From: Sinohyriopsis cumingii | Lineage: Eukaryota; Mollusca; Bivalvia; Unionida; Unionidae | Assembly: GCA_028554795.2 (NCBI GenBank) | Contig: CM068835.1 | Span: 62,007,219 to 62,071,218, forward strand | Reading direction: 5' to 3' | Length of the DNA: 64,000 bases | Position numbers and translations under genes: made by a program | Part shown: positions 52,941 through 64,000 of the stretch, in pieces | Layout: every line of letters begins with the position of its first letter | Numbering within the stretch: the first letter of the stretch is position 1 | The notes under the pieces: generated by a model | Seen by the model: the letters and a program-made list of their open reading frames with translations, nothing else | What the model was told of the DNA's origin: nothing | The model's database searches: none

Positions 52941-53152
52941 TGAATCTGTTAGAATGTCGTTGGCAATCTAGGGATTTAAAATGAGGTTTTATTGTATATT
53001 TTGTGCCCTCTGAATCTGCTTGAACGTCGTTTGGCACTCAATCGCTTTAAATCCTGGTTGTCTTGTGTAATTTCGTGCCCTCTCAATCTACTATAATTTC
53101 TTTTTTTTCAATCTACGGTTTCAAATGGATTTTGTGTGGTGTAATGTTGTGT
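52941..53152 (+). repeat. Imperfect 70-bp tandem repeat, about three units
   Basis: Units start at 52,941 (TGAATCTGTT), 53,011 (TGAATCTGCT) and about 53,083 (TCAATCTACT), each ending near TTTCGTGCCC or similar. Located in the gap where the intact element has its unrelated 58-bp tandem repeat. Confidence 0.7.
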
Positions 53153-53189
53153 AAATATTTTTAATTTTAATTGAAAAGTAAACTATATA

Positions 53190-53627
53190 ATGAATTACGA
53201 AAATATTAATGATCTTATTTCTGCAATAAAGAAGAAAAACAAATGACTGCATTAAACTTCAACACGTTCCAGAAAAAAATTATTTTTGATTTTGAATCAC
53301 TGCTATCAGAGTATAGGTCTAAAAAGATTATGCAACAAGCTATGTTCCAATCTTTGGCAGCTGTAAAAGATACAGAAGTTAGCAACTGTGTATCCCTCCC
53401 ATGTGTGATACAATAGATTAGATCAGAATTATCTGAGGAATACGAAACAGAGAATTGTTAGCACGCGCGTGAGACATTTGAAAAAGTTTGTCTGATCGTG
53501 AAAATGAGAATAGTGAAGAAAATTTCCAAAGTAGTGAAAGTGAAGACAGTAAAGAGGATTTTGAAAGTGTTGACAACTTCATTGATGAAAATAAAGTTCC
53601 GGCAATATCGTGGTTGATTATCATCTG
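53190..53627 (+). pseudogene. Homologue of the 137-residue-type protein, broken
   Basis: Starts MNYENINDLIS, shifts frame, continues with a FDFESLLSEYRSKK helix similar to the intact copy, and ends in an acidic stretch and FIDENKVP, which parallels IIDENSVEPP at the end of the intact protein. The acidic stretch (about 53,480-53,590) is not in the intact copy. The AATTGAAAAG motif sits 20 bp upstream. Confidence 0.6.
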
Positions 53628-54384
53628 ACTTTTATTCTACCTGAGAAATAAAAAACTCTATCTGTAATTTTTTATATTTTTAGATAATTGTTTAATGTAG
53701 GAATATGTATAATTCACAATATGATCTCTATCACACGTGATCATTAAAATATTTTCTCGCCGCAGTTGATTTTATTGTTCCTGCGTCAATAAAACTTCTT
53801 CGTTGCCGTATTCATCAATAATTTTATCAACACTAAATTGTTATGTCTTGACTGGAGTCTGTCTCATTATTGTCCTATGAAACTCTCACATGTTGGTACA
53901 TTATATAATATACCTCTTAATTAAATAATTAACTGTAAGACACTCTGCAAAAATATCTTAATGATAAAAAAAATTTTTACGGACAATAATTGTATTATAA
54001 TAATTTTGTAATTGTTCTAAAATGTTATATTTTCTGAATTTTGTTATAATGTCTTATTTTTGCATAAACATTAGTGAAACGTTTTATCACGTTTTTTTGT
54101 TATATTTGTCCAGGAAAACATCAGATTTCGCAACCTTTGAAGGTGAAAACCCCAGCGGTTCTCTAATTGATTTTGACCATTTTTAGATACATTCTCTTTA
54201 TTTGAAAGCAGTCAAAAAACTGACAAAAACACATGAAAAACATCATTTTATGTGTGCTTTACATAAATTTATCGATACATCACCTTAAAGAATTGCGAAA
54301 ACTGATAAAATGTCTTCGACAGTTTAAAAAAATCAATAATGTTGTCATCAGAATAAAATCAAATTGATTTCACGCTGATGTTGA
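53628..54384. other. AT-rich inversion junction region
   Basis: No gene recognised. Gene orientation of the decayed element switches across this stretch, so one inversion breakpoint should lie here. No terminal-repeat motif was found in it. Confidence 0.5.
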
Positions 54385-55769
54385 AAATCGTTAAGATATT
54401 ACATCTAAAATTTATATTTAAAATTTCTCCACGCATGTCTGTTAAGTGTCCGATTTGGTTAGTAAGTTTGATATTTCTTGTTGATAATAAATTATTATAA
54501 CATCGTAGATAATCAGGATTAATATGTTCTTGTACAATCGAATATCCAGGGGAAACTTGCGGAGTAAATGTATATAAAATAAGACCTTGCTGAGCCTGAT
54601 TTGATTTTGCAATATCTATTCGATAGATGTCATCAATTACATTTCATACAAGATTGACTGCAATAGGTGGAATTATATTAACCATTCCTGGTGAAATTTG
54701 ACGCCCGCCACCCTATGGATCATTGTTATGTCTTAGAAGAGATGCTGGTGGGGCTATTTTTCTCCCTAACTCGAGCATTTTGGGAAAAGTTTCACTCATA
54801 ATTTTTGTTTAGTTATTTTTATTACATGTTGGTACTACAAATGTAAAATCATCAGGTCCTTCATATTCTTTTTCTGTTTTTTTTTATATAATGCATCATA
54901 AATAGTTTTCTAGAGCGATGGAAAATAGCTTGGTAAATACGTCCTTAATGAAAGTGTCATTAACATGATTACAATCTGATTCTAATTGACTTAGATCTTG
55001 CATTGTTTCAATGGTTTTTTGTTTTATATCATCTTTATAATCTTGTGATAACGACAAAAACAGATTTTTATTTTGTTGATTGATTGATGGACCTCAAATT
55101 TAATGGGGTCGGAATACATTTTATAAACGCCTAAGAATCTTATTTGGCCACTAAAGCATACATTTTATGTACACCATCAGTTTCATTCCATGGGAAAATA
55201 TTATATTTTTGGAGTTATACATTTTTTCTCATCTGTGATAAAATCAGCAGTTTTGGTTCTGGTGGTCCATGATAATCTGTTGGAATTTCTGGCCAACCCA
55301 AAATAGATATGATTGATGATTGTTAAATATCTACAACGTAATCTGGAGAATATATTTTACTTGGAGCTGATGACGTTGGTTCGTAAACTAAAATAGCTAC
55401 TTTTGCTTCTTTTCCCGTTATGGATTTTATTTTGCGTTGAAATTCATCATTGATATGTTAGATTGGATAATTTCCTGAAGTAATAGAAACAATTTGGCAA
55501 TCGGGAGTTCCATCATCTTTAGTTGTATTTGCAAATACAAGCGAATTATTCGTCTGTAATCCACTAAATGATTTTGATCTGATATTTGGCAAGCTGCAAT
55601 ATATTTGTAATTTTGCCAGTGCGATTTCTTTCACTCTAATTGCAGTTGGAAAGTTAACACTAAATTCTGGATTAGTTGTGCTTACAGATATCATCGTGGG
55701 TTTTGACGGAGTCGTGTTAGTTACGATTTGCTGAAGTAGCCCACTTGGCGATATCAGTTGAGTTGACAT
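54385..55769 (-). pseudogene. Homologue of the 437-residue Maverick-associated protein, broken
   Basis: The N-terminal 104 codons (55,458-55,769) are open and contain PEFSVNFPTAIRVKEIALAKL and an NNSLVFAN block. Later pieces in shifted frames include QAQQGLILYTFTP and INPDYLRCYNN near 54,450-54,620, matching the C-terminus of the intact protein. Many stops in between. Confidence 0.88.
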
Positions 55770-56251
55770 TGTTATTGAAATCTTGATTTTCTAAATCAAT
55801 CACTGTGATTGGTTCTATGTAGATTTTGATCATCTCCGTGAACTCAAAATCTGATATTTTTTCATCACCAAGGTTCGTTGATAACAACGAGGATAATTTG
55901 GAATGTGCTAGCTTTGCTGTATGTACTTTTATTATGTAATCATGTACTTTTGCATTTCTGCACGTACATATTTTGTTTGCAACGATACTAAGAATACCAT
56001 CAATCGTTGTTGCAGTTGAAAGACAAATTGTTTTTACTTCTGTTGCCATCGTTGTTATTGTTGATAATAACACGCCGGTTCCAGCAATAGCAACAGACGC
56101 TGAAAAACAATTATATGAACGATAACTACACGTCTGCGACATGGCATTTTTTTACTACATTCTCGTCAACGGTATTTTTAAATTTTGTTTGCCATTCACG
56201 TGCTTGATTATATCTATAATGTTGCGCTGCAACATCACGTTGAATACTCAT
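55717..56251 (-). pseudogene. Homologue of the two-helix hydrophobic protein, frameshifted
   Basis: N-terminus at 56,251 reads MSIQRDVAAQHYRYNQAREW, equivalent to the HQYRFDTAKEF region of the intact copy. After a frame change a VAIAGTGVLLSTITTM segment marks the hydrophobic helices, and IDLENQDF the end. Overlaps the next start slightly. Confidence 0.85.
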
Positions 56252-56261
56252 TATATATTAA

Positions 56262-57160
56262 TTAGGTCGGAATTTAGCTACTAATTCAAGGCACCAATAA
56301 TAAATCCAGCTGAGCATTTTTCTTCTCCAGGTTCCACATAAAATGTTACCTCGTCGTTGTGATCTAACATCACTAACATTGTTCCTTCTGACGAAAAACG
56401 ACTTGAAATCGTTGTAGATATTATAAATGCTACAACACAGATCACCGAGAGCCTGTATATGCCGGTAAACTCAGCACAATGTTTAATGGTCTTATTGAGT
56501 GGTGGCTATAAGGCTTGGTCAGACGCTAATGTGTATACCATGCTATTAATTTGCTTGTGGGGAATTTTAGTCAGATTAAATGTTTTTAACGATATCATGA
56601 ATCCCACGTATAACATCTTCTAGTTTTTGTCTAATCATTTCAATATATGATACAGCTGTATTTATATTACCAAGTTTTGTGTTAATATCAACGAGTTTTA
56701 CTTAGGTCAACATTCAAAGGGGTGCTAAAGAAATCATCTGCGATTTCATTAAGTTTTTGAAAGTTTCTACGAAGTCTTGTAAACGCGAGAATCATACCCA
56801 GATGTTGGATCTCTTAAAAAGCTCTTTTATTGCCACTCATGCTGAGTTCTCCTGTCATTGTATCGCTTGTGTTTGGCAAACGATTAGCAACACGTTTGTA
56901 ATTTCATTTCTAATAGTTGCGATTGATATACTCGAGTCTCTGATTTTACCGTCATTGGTAAATACTGGAATATTATCCGTAGTAGCACCGAGAACTCTGT
57001 ATTGATCCTGAAAAATAAGAACTTCATCTTGGTCAAATCCAGAGAGGTTCACAATATCAGCGAGTTCATCATTAGTCGCGTAGTTTGACAGATCAATGCC
57101 ATCTTTTTTCTTGCTTTTAGTGGTACCATTAACAGAAGATCTTCCGTAAATATCAACCAT
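56262..57160 (-). pseudogene. Fibre homologue with very short shaft
   Basis: N-terminus at 57,160 (MVDIYGRSS, then DEVLIFQDQYRVLG) matches the anchor end of the intact fibre. The knob near 56,280-56,520 keeps GIYRLSVI, FSSEGT and TFYVEPGEE segments. Only about 270 bp lie between anchor and knob, with stops, and no 63-bp repeats are seen. The intact copy has over 1 kb there. Confidence 0.85.
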
Positions 57161-57164
57161 TGAA

Positions 57165-57540
57165 CTTCAAGATCCTTTTGAAATGACGCGGTTACTTGTA
57201 TAATCATGAAGGACCTGAAGATATGGTAATGCTGATTTTGATATAGCACTCAGCACATTAATTGCTTCACGACCACATATTGGTGGATCAGTTAGTGTTG
57301 AAAATAATGAATATCAAAGTGGAATGTTTCTGGCTTATTTTAAAAATGATATTCCCGGAGGAAGCCCTTACCAATCGAAATAAACGATTCCATGTGGTTC
57401 AATTGCATATGCTCCCCATGAGTACCAGGCCCTTAATTATCATCAAGATTTATGATTCCTGTTTCAAAATTGTTTGGTTGTTTTGGTAACTGGTGACACA
57501 TAAAAACACCTGAAATTTTATATTTTATTGTTTAGCAGAA
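57165..57540 (-). pseudogene. Adenain-like protease remnant
   Basis: In changing frames: KNFR and a GVFM-like start, a GTH...AYAIEPHGIVYFD region with the catalytic His and Asp area, and LTDPPICGREAINVLSAIS with the catalytic Cys. Interrupted by several frame shifts. The start has been fused to the end of the 313-type gene by deletion of about 2.4 kb of genes present in the intact element. Confidence 0.88.
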
Positions 57541-58080
57541 AGAATATTGTTAGGACAATCAATAAGACCACTTCCTTGAGTAGAATAACCATTTCCGATT
57601 GCTCCTTTTTCCTCACTTATTGTTTCATCCGATTTTTTCTTCCAGAACCTTAAGGCTCATCTTTCTAATTTTGCTTTCTTAAATTGCTGCTTCATTACTT
57701 CTTTTTGTCTTATTTCCAGTATTGTTTGTTTAATACGGTCTTCTACTGACGGGTAAAAAGTCTCAAAATTATTAACATCTTTAGATCTGACATTTGGAGT
57801 ATCAGTAGCGATGTGATATACATATCTTCTCCAATCAGCTTCTTTTAAAGTTTTAACATATTCTGGTTTTACATACTCATTTCTATTATAATATCCAAAC
57901 GCGGCAATATCAATCATTTTGTTTGGGTATTTGATAGCGGCTATACATTCAGGCGGGAATTTATCCGTAATGTTAGTGGAAGCGGTAGAATCAGACGTTA
58001 TTGATACGATTGAAGAAACGTTGCAACTTATTGAACGTATATTTACCTTTCGGGTTATTCCTAAGACCTAAACACATTTC
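57541..58080 (-). pseudogene. Homologue of the 313-residue protein, partial
   Basis: The frame from about 58,000 reads NRNEYVKPEYVKTLKEADWR and VYHIATD, then a stop, then GNGYSTQG and CPNNILSA in the same frame, parallel to the conserved C-terminal half of 35,987-36,928. The remaining C-terminal part is missing at the deletion junction with the protease. Confidence 0.75.
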
Positions 58081-58989
58081 TTGAAGCGCAAATCATTCTT
58101 TGTGATTTTAATAATGTTTTCGTGACCAATAAAGACCATTATTTAAGAGATCTTTTTTGATTACGAAAGTATAGTTGCTAAATATATCATTCAATTTAGG
58201 GACGAAAGTAAATAGGAGGAAAATAAAATCTAGTTACTTTCAAATCGCAGTAAATGTTATTCGAATGGAATGCCAGGTAAACATTTTTATATTGTTATGA
58301 TGTCATGCATACCTATATTTCTTGTAGAATATTTCTTTAATTTTTGAAGAATATTTTAATAAATTTCCATTGGTTGCGATAGGTCACATCAATAGGCTAT
58401 TTTGAGGCTAATTGGGTATGTATGATCCATCACGAGGTTTATATACGTGAAATATAGTCGTAAGATAATTATGTGCGTACATAAGGAGGTAACTGGTCAA
58501 TCAGATGGATTCCCATTTTGAAGTCATCCTCAATTTTGTGTTCCTGTTGTAAGTCTGCAGACGTGTTTTTATTTTTTACTTAGATATTATTTGAGAGGAA
58601 TAACATTTGTTTGGAATGTTCAGTTGAAATAGAAAGTGCTCATTATTTGGACTTCGTATCATTCTGGAACTGATGTGAATTATTTAAAGGAGTTCTGGAC
58701 AACACAAGCTTGACAACGTTACAATTCATGGCGTACCGGAGAAAATCTGATTTTTGAAATTTATACAGAACTCAGCTTAAACCAGAAATGACTAAAATAC
58801 ATCTTTGACTGGATCTATGAATAAATCTATCATTGAGTTTGGACAGTACTTGCTTTTTAGGCAAAACAATAAATGATGGAATCTGAAGCTGGTATTGTGT
58901 CATATATAATATGAGTTGCATCATGTTATTTCTAGAAGTCATGAATGATGCAATCATAACTAATCTTACATCACTCTGCTGAACAAATT
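58081..58989. other. Right flank of the decayed element, nothing recognised
   Basis: AT-rich DNA without recognised genes. I searched it for the AGCAGCAGAGG-type terminal repeat on both strands and did not find it, so the right end of the decayed element is either lost or too diverged to see. Confidence 0.5.
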
Positions 58990-60745
58990 GCCCTATATGA
59001 GCTCTAGAAATCATACAGTGTCGTGCTCTCTTATTTGTCAGTGACTGAGGTTGTGTAAGGACACGTTTCTGTTTATCCAAAAAGCAGAGATTTCTCTTAC
59101 TTGTGTGAACAATGCAGAAAACGTCAGCTATGTTTGTTGTGAAACGACGTTTGCATCACAAAAGCGCAGTCGTAGTATAACCACTATGGTAAAGAAACTC
59201 TATCACCATTTGTGGCTTCAAAATTGGACATAGAGACAAGAGGTGGGCTCCACCTATATGATGCAACATCTGTGCAGCAAACTATAGCCAGTGGTTGACC
59301 AGAGCTCTGTGCCTTATGCAGTGCCAATTATTTGGAGAGAGCCAACAGATCATACCAGTAATTGTTAATTCTGCATGGTGCCTCCAGTTGGAAAAGGTGT
59401 CTTAAAGAGGAAAAAGTGAAATGTACATTATCCAAACATTCCATCAACTATACGCGCAGTACCTAACGGAAGTACTGCCATTTTCGATGCACCAGAATCA
59501 TTCTCACTTGAGTCAGACGAGAAAGAGGAAGATGTAGAGGATGAAACTTACATTCCTGAGCCATCAATTCCTGAGCCATCAATGTCACATGACCCATATT
59601 TATCCCATCCTCTTCCTCTCAACCACACCTCATACCACAAGGGGAAATTAATGACCTTGCCAGGGATTTGGAAGTATCCAAGGGCTCCAGACTACAGCAG
59701 TGGAACCTCCTGGCTGGAGATGTAATGGTTTCCGTGTTCCGTGACCTTCAAAAGGATATTGTCCCATTCTTTTACATGGAAGGTGATCTTGTATCCTGCA
59801 ACAATATCGACGGTGTGATGGCAGTTCTCAACATCGTTCATGAGTGGAGACTGTTTGTTGATTCATGTTTTGCTGCAGCATAATGTTTTGCCAACAATTC
59901 CAGTGGTCATGCGTCCATATGACGGAAACCAACGTAAATATGAAACAACGCTTGAGGTGCATAAGCTATGGCCAACAACAGTGGAAGCACTGTGGCGATT
60001 TATAGGTTCCTGCTCTCTTGCTTGGTCTTCAGACTGGATACACAACGTTATTCTGTTTTATTTGCGAATACGATATTTGTGCAATAAATTCCCACTACAT
60101 CAAGAGATATTGACCTCCCCGACTGTTATTAGAGTCTGTGAGGACAAGTGTTCATCATCCACCACTTGTTGAATCAAGGTAGATTGTGTTACCTTGCACA
60201 TCAAGCTGGGTTTGATGACGAACCTTGTCAAGGCCATGGAAAAACCACAGGTAGCTCTCAAGTACCTCCATGATTTTTTTTTAAAGGTTTAGTGAAGCCA
60301 GGATAAAGCAAGGTGTCTTTGTTGGTCCTCAGAGTCGTGAACTTCTTCGAGATTATGCATTGTACAGTGCACTGCGGCGCGGACAAGACGGCTTGGAAAT
60401 CATTCCAGTTAATGCCAATAAAGTTCATCCAAAACAACAAGGCAGACACCTACAGAGAGTTTGTGTAAAACCTCCTCGAAACATACAACAATCTTGCTTG
60501 CAACATGTCACTAAAGATAAAGATGTTTGCACTCTCATCAACATTTTGTTCCATCGAACTTCGACGCATTGAGCGACGAGCACGGTGAGCGATTTTACCA
60601 GGACAATGCATCAATAGAGAAACGCAGAGAGGGCAAATGGATCCATTCAATGATTTAAGACTATTGCTTGACACTGATAAGAGATGCTCCATTTAATGAA
60701 TACAAGACCCAAGCCAAGAAGTGTCGAGTAGAGACTAAATAAGAC
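58990..60745 (+). pseudogene. Broken copy of a multicopy invertebrate gene family, function unknown
   Basis: Collinear pieces in shifting frames: LYHHLWLK and HRDKRWAPP, a YPNIPSTIRAVPNG block, SRLQQWNLLAGD, FVDSC, IKQGVFVGPQSRELLRD, and finally SDEHGERFYQDN, KRREGKWIHSM and LIRDAPFNEYKTQAKK to a stop near 60,740. I know proteins with this block order as large, uncharacterised multicopy families in arthropod, cnidarian and mollusc genomes (blocks such as PNIPSALRPVPHG and SDEHGERFHQD). They behave like mobile-element products but I cannot name the element. Many stops and frame changes make it a pseudogene. Confidence 0.7.
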
Positions 60746-61418
60746 TAAACTAAGTGCTTATATATACATAATGGTTTTGTGCCTTTTGTTTCATAATAAA
60801 TTTGATTTATTTATCCGTCTTGCTGTTTCTAGAAAGTTACATAAACACGATAGGTGAAATATATCATGTAAAGCAACCATAAACACATGAAAAGACATAG
60901 ATTTACAATTTATGATTAAAACTCTACACAATAAACGCAGACTTAAAGTATAAAAACTTAACTATCCTGGAAACAGTAGCCAAACAGTTGTTTGAATTAT
61001 CATATTTTAATTCAGCACAACAAAATCCATAATAAGTAGCACATTTTATCTCTGAAGCAGACGACTTCTAAAACATGAAGACCATTGTAATAAATTTATT
61101 TGTTAAGTTGCACATAACCTGTTTTTATGCTTCATTCTGTTACTTAGTTCAAGACAATAGAGTCTTAACAATATTTTAGGTGACGACGATATTATTCAAA
61201 TGATAAGGCGACGACATGATATTTTTCATGTGATAAGGCGACGACATCTTCTATCAAGGAAACACATCCTATTAGTGAGAAGAAAGAAATGGCGTAACAT
61301 TGAAATGCGTGATGTTTATTTTAGCCAGATCTGACACAAGCTGAAAAATGCGATTTAATAATGTATAATCTGTTTCACAATACAATGTAATAATTTATAA
61401 GCTGTTTAAGAATATAAT
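60746..61418. other. Non-coding host DNA
   Basis: AT-rich, no gene. A short direct repeat of about 30 bp (GATAAGGCGACGACAT) occurs at about 61,200 and 61,230. Confidence 0.5.
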
Positions 61419-61725
61419 GTGGCCTAGTGGTTAGAGCGTCCGCCATAGATGCGGGAGTTCGTGGGATCGATCCCCGCCGAGTCGTACCAAAGACTTACAA
61501 AATTGTACTAAAAGCTGCCTCTTTAGACGCTCAGCATTAAGAGGTTAGTGTTAGAAACTGTTGGCCTTGTGTCAGGATAATGTGACTGGGTGGGACAACA
61601 TGATACATGTCAGTGGCATGATGTCGTAGTGCTAGACAGCACTTTAAACTACCCAACTGGAGACATCATAGCGAGATGACTGCACACTTGTTAAAGCTAC
61701 GTTAAACATCCACATATCACACACA
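61419..61725 (+). mobile_element. Full-length tRNA-derived SINE (first family)
   Basis: Head GTGGCCTAGTGGTTAGAGCG (A-box) and GGGATCGATCCCCG (B-box-like), followed by the body AGCTGCCTCTTTAGACGCTC, GGTTAGTGTTAGAAACTG, and the end AAAGCTACGTTAAACATCC. It is the least damaged head of this family in the window and defines the 5' end that the truncated copies lack. Confidence 0.88.
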
Positions 61726-64000
61726 CTATGTATATCATCAAGGAAGGATGTGTTGCGTATCTTCGTGAATAAGGTCGTTTGTCAATATATTTGGTTTTAG
61801 TCACATTCTCCCACCGAATTTAAAAGCTGGTTAAACTAAGTGGAGGAATCCTTGGATATTTATATATAGTCACATGAAGATGCTTCTGCATTTCCAATTT
61901 TTGGACTTATCCTCAAGGTCAAGGTGACAGTTAAAATATTTAGGGTTATAGTGAGGCAGATGGGTCAACTACGATACGCTTATGCTTCTCAGAGTTATGG
62001 CATCTCATTTATCACAGTCAAGGTATATTGTAACTGTCAACGTTTTGTATCTATTAACTCAATTGCCGTTTGAAGTATGGTCACTACATATTACAGCTTT
62101 ATCTTAAAGGTTACATTTAGATTTCATTTTTGTGAAGTTGTATTACCTCACTAAGGTAGGTGTGACACACATATTCATCGAATTTACTTTTTAAACTGAG
62201 ATAGTGATATTTATAAAGGTAATATTTCAAATGATATGTAATGTGGTAAAAAATGTGATACTATATAGATTTATAAAAATCATTAACATTTAGGGATTGT
62301 GTTTACGGCTGAGGGAATAACTGCAGATACACGGAAAACAGTTGAAGTCAAGTTTTAAAGCAGTTCTGTTTACATGATGCATACTTATGTAATTATATTG
62401 AAATTTGAATTATTTTATTCTCTTGTAATAACAGTTTCAGTTTATGCAACCAAAGTTTAGTGTTTCGCTAGGGTGGATATTAAACTGAAAAATCCCTTAA
62501 AGTTCTCTACTAGATTACTTGGGATCACATTCTGTACTGATCCTAACTTTATATATGGTACATTGGAATCCGGCGATGCAGACCATTCTAGTTTTAAATG
62601 CCATCATTCTGGACTAAACTAATCTTCTCCTATCTTCTAGTTCCGTGGATGTTGAAAAGAAATATAAACAGAATCGTACATGATTGATCATTTTAAATGA
62701 AATTTATGAAACAAGTCGAGTTATTCCCATCGTTTTGGTTGCTTTCAAAATATTTACATTATTTGACAACGTTCCAAGTTTCATAAAATTCATTTCAAAT
62801 AAGTTAAAATGTAAAATTGTTTTTATATTATTTGGTTTATATAACCAATCCGCAGAATAGTTTTCTTGTAATGACTATGCTAATATAAGATTTTGAATTG
62901 ATAAATAAGAGCGATATTACTTTACCGTCTGACTTAAAACTGTCTGCCAGTATCAAATTTGTAAATATAATATATCTTATATTCTTTAAACTATGTTATG
63001 TTACAGAATGAAATTTATTAATTATATTCCTCTCTTGGAAATAATTTACAATATTCTATTTTCTAGAGAAAAATTGAAATAATTGAAATAAGAAATACAC
63101 AAACTAAAAATGTCATATAAATTTTGTTTAAAAATTGAAATTAATTTTGTTAAATATATGCATGTTTGTGTTACTTTTATGTAATATTTGAAACACATTT
63201 TGGAATTCTGGTTCGATACGCCTTCCTTCGCCTGACGTGTTATTGCAATGTGTGGTGTTGTGAAGTCAATTACATGTGTTACATGTATGAAAATTATGTT
63301 ATCGGTATAATATAGTCTATTACAGATTTATCATGTGATGAAGCTTCTTCAGTAAATATTGCTTAATTCCTAGTGTATATGAGTTTACATATTTGTCCAG
63401 AACGGAAATAATCAAAATCAAACTATCCAGAGAGATGTAAACATATCCAACATAATTTACCTCTTTAGGGTATACGTAGGAAAGAATTTGTCATACACGT
63501 GGCCACAAAACACTACATTGGCGAAGAATAATTTGCCCCAAGATGTTAAAGTTCATATCTTGACCTATTAGCACTGCATACGAATCAATTAGTCTACAAG
63601 TTGGAATGAATTTATTTTGTCTATATGTATAAATGAAAATGATCAGGGAAAAATCGTTAGTTGTACAAGGGATGAATATTCTGACTCATTTGACATACCA
63701 ATATAAGAACATTGTTCTAGTGATATTGAAGTTGGATTCATAATAAAGTGCATAATGGTTTAATGGATTGATAGCATGTCTTGTATATGCATTAGTTTAC
63801 ACGATTCGTTTTGAAGTAATTGATACACGTGTGTACGTGGTGCGACTTCAGCTTTGGATACATATGCAGGAAAGCTGTCTGCTCTGTTCTTCCAGGAGAT
63901 TTTGTGCTAAGTTTTGAAGCATGTTTATCCTTAAATGGAACCGTAAGTCTCTAGATCTGGTATTATTATATGTTGCAAAATAAAATCGTAAAATGTGTTA
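61726..64000. other. Non-coding host DNA, nothing recognised
   Basis: AT-rich sequence with no reading frame above 60 codons, no recognisable repeat and no terminal-repeat motif. Confidence 0.6.

Larger units (their letters stand above)
52146..53189. other. Non-coding region of the decayed element
   Basis: Occupies the place of the gap plus HNH gene of the intact copy. No HNH remnant was seen. It contains a TA tract (about 52,268-52,291), a 54-bp AAGGGAGATAACTC-type foldback (52,381-52,434) and three imperfect units of about 70 bp (52,941-53,152). A TTTAATTGAAAAG motif lies just before the next gene start. Confidence 0.6.
45882..58080. mobile_element. Decayed, rearranged Maverick-like element
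   Basis: Homologues of the intact element's genes occur in the order ATPase(-), zinc-ribbon/PLA2(+), integrase(+), PolB-helicase-HNH(-), Cys-rich(+), 137-residue type(+), then 437-type(-), 178-type(-), fibre(-), protease(-) and 313-type(-). The first six are as expected for a whole element in reverse orientation, while the last five are inverted relative to them. The capsid, pX/pVI-like and 175-type genes and the HNH gene are absent. No right terminal repeat was found, so the right limit is approximate. Confidence 0.85.

Noticed and set aside
53628-54384. Hidden left terminal repeat that would make the structural block a third, separate element
   Set aside because: No AGCAGCAG-type end found here. 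A single internal inversion explains all gene orders more simply.
58081-58990. Right terminal repeat of the decayed element, including CTCTGCTG at about 58,975
   Set aside because: The match is only a few bases, lacks the GCCCCC part, and has no partner; not enough to call an end.
61419-61500. tRNA-like sequences considered as functional tRNA genes (also 4251, 23,060, 26,340 and 47,640)
   Set aside because: They have A and B boxes but run directly into shared SINE bodies, lack convincing acceptor stems, and recur as repeats.

Overview
The window looks like animal nuclear DNA, most likely from a mollusc. It is AT-rich, intron-poor in signal, and full of microsatellites, tRNA-derived SINEs and decayed transposons. 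The mollusc inference rests on short hairpins built from AAGGGAGATAACTC-type arms, which I know from molluscan genomes, and is only moderately secure. I see no convincing host protein-coding exon.

The centre (29,169-44,984) is one apparently intact 15.8-kb Maverick/Polinton-like (adintovirus-type) element. It has 258-bp terminal inverted repeats that differ at one position, a 5-bp target duplication (GGTTT) and long open reading frames with no obvious breaks except one -1 frame break. From left to right it carries a leftward late/structural block: a Maverick-associated protein, a two-helix hydrophobic protein, a coiled-coil fibre with a C-terminal knob, an adenain-like protease, a pX/pVI-like protein, the major capsid protein, a second small virion-like protein, and two unrecognised proteins. 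Next come a repeat-rich non-coding gap, an HNH endonuclease and a Cys-rich protein. The right part holds a rightward family-B DNA polymerase fused to an SF1 helicase and an HNH domain, a leftward DDE integrase, a leftward zinc-ribbon/phospholipase A2 gene with the frame break, and a rightward packaging ATPase. Together these would replicate, integrate, package and assemble a virion. A short motif (AATTGAAAAC) sits at the stop codon of one gene and just upstream of the start of the next at several junctions.

About 0.9 kb to the right (45,882 to about 58,080) lies a second, decayed relative in tail-to-tail orientation, with its ATPase end facing the first. It has the same gene set with many stops and frameshifts. 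Its structural block is inverted relative to the rest, its capsid, pX/pVI-like and 175-residue genes are missing, its ATPase Walker A lysine is lost, and a SINE with a 9-bp target duplication splits its integrase. A third, different PolB remnant (19,620-21,190, leftward) belongs to a more conventional adintovirus/Maverick-type polymerase.

The left arm (1-19,600) is host repeat DNA: several copies of a roughly 350-750-bp interspersed repeat, a hAT-like MITE with an 8-bp target duplication and a paralogous empty site, and a cluster of SINE copies with internal CA tracts. From 21.2 to 29.1 kb there are SINE fragments, a decayed non-LTR reverse transcriptase, a 45-bp tandem repeat and GA microsatellites. 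The right arm (58.1-64.0 kb) has a broken copy of a multicopy invertebrate gene family of unknown function, one full SINE, and otherwise featureless AT-rich DNA.
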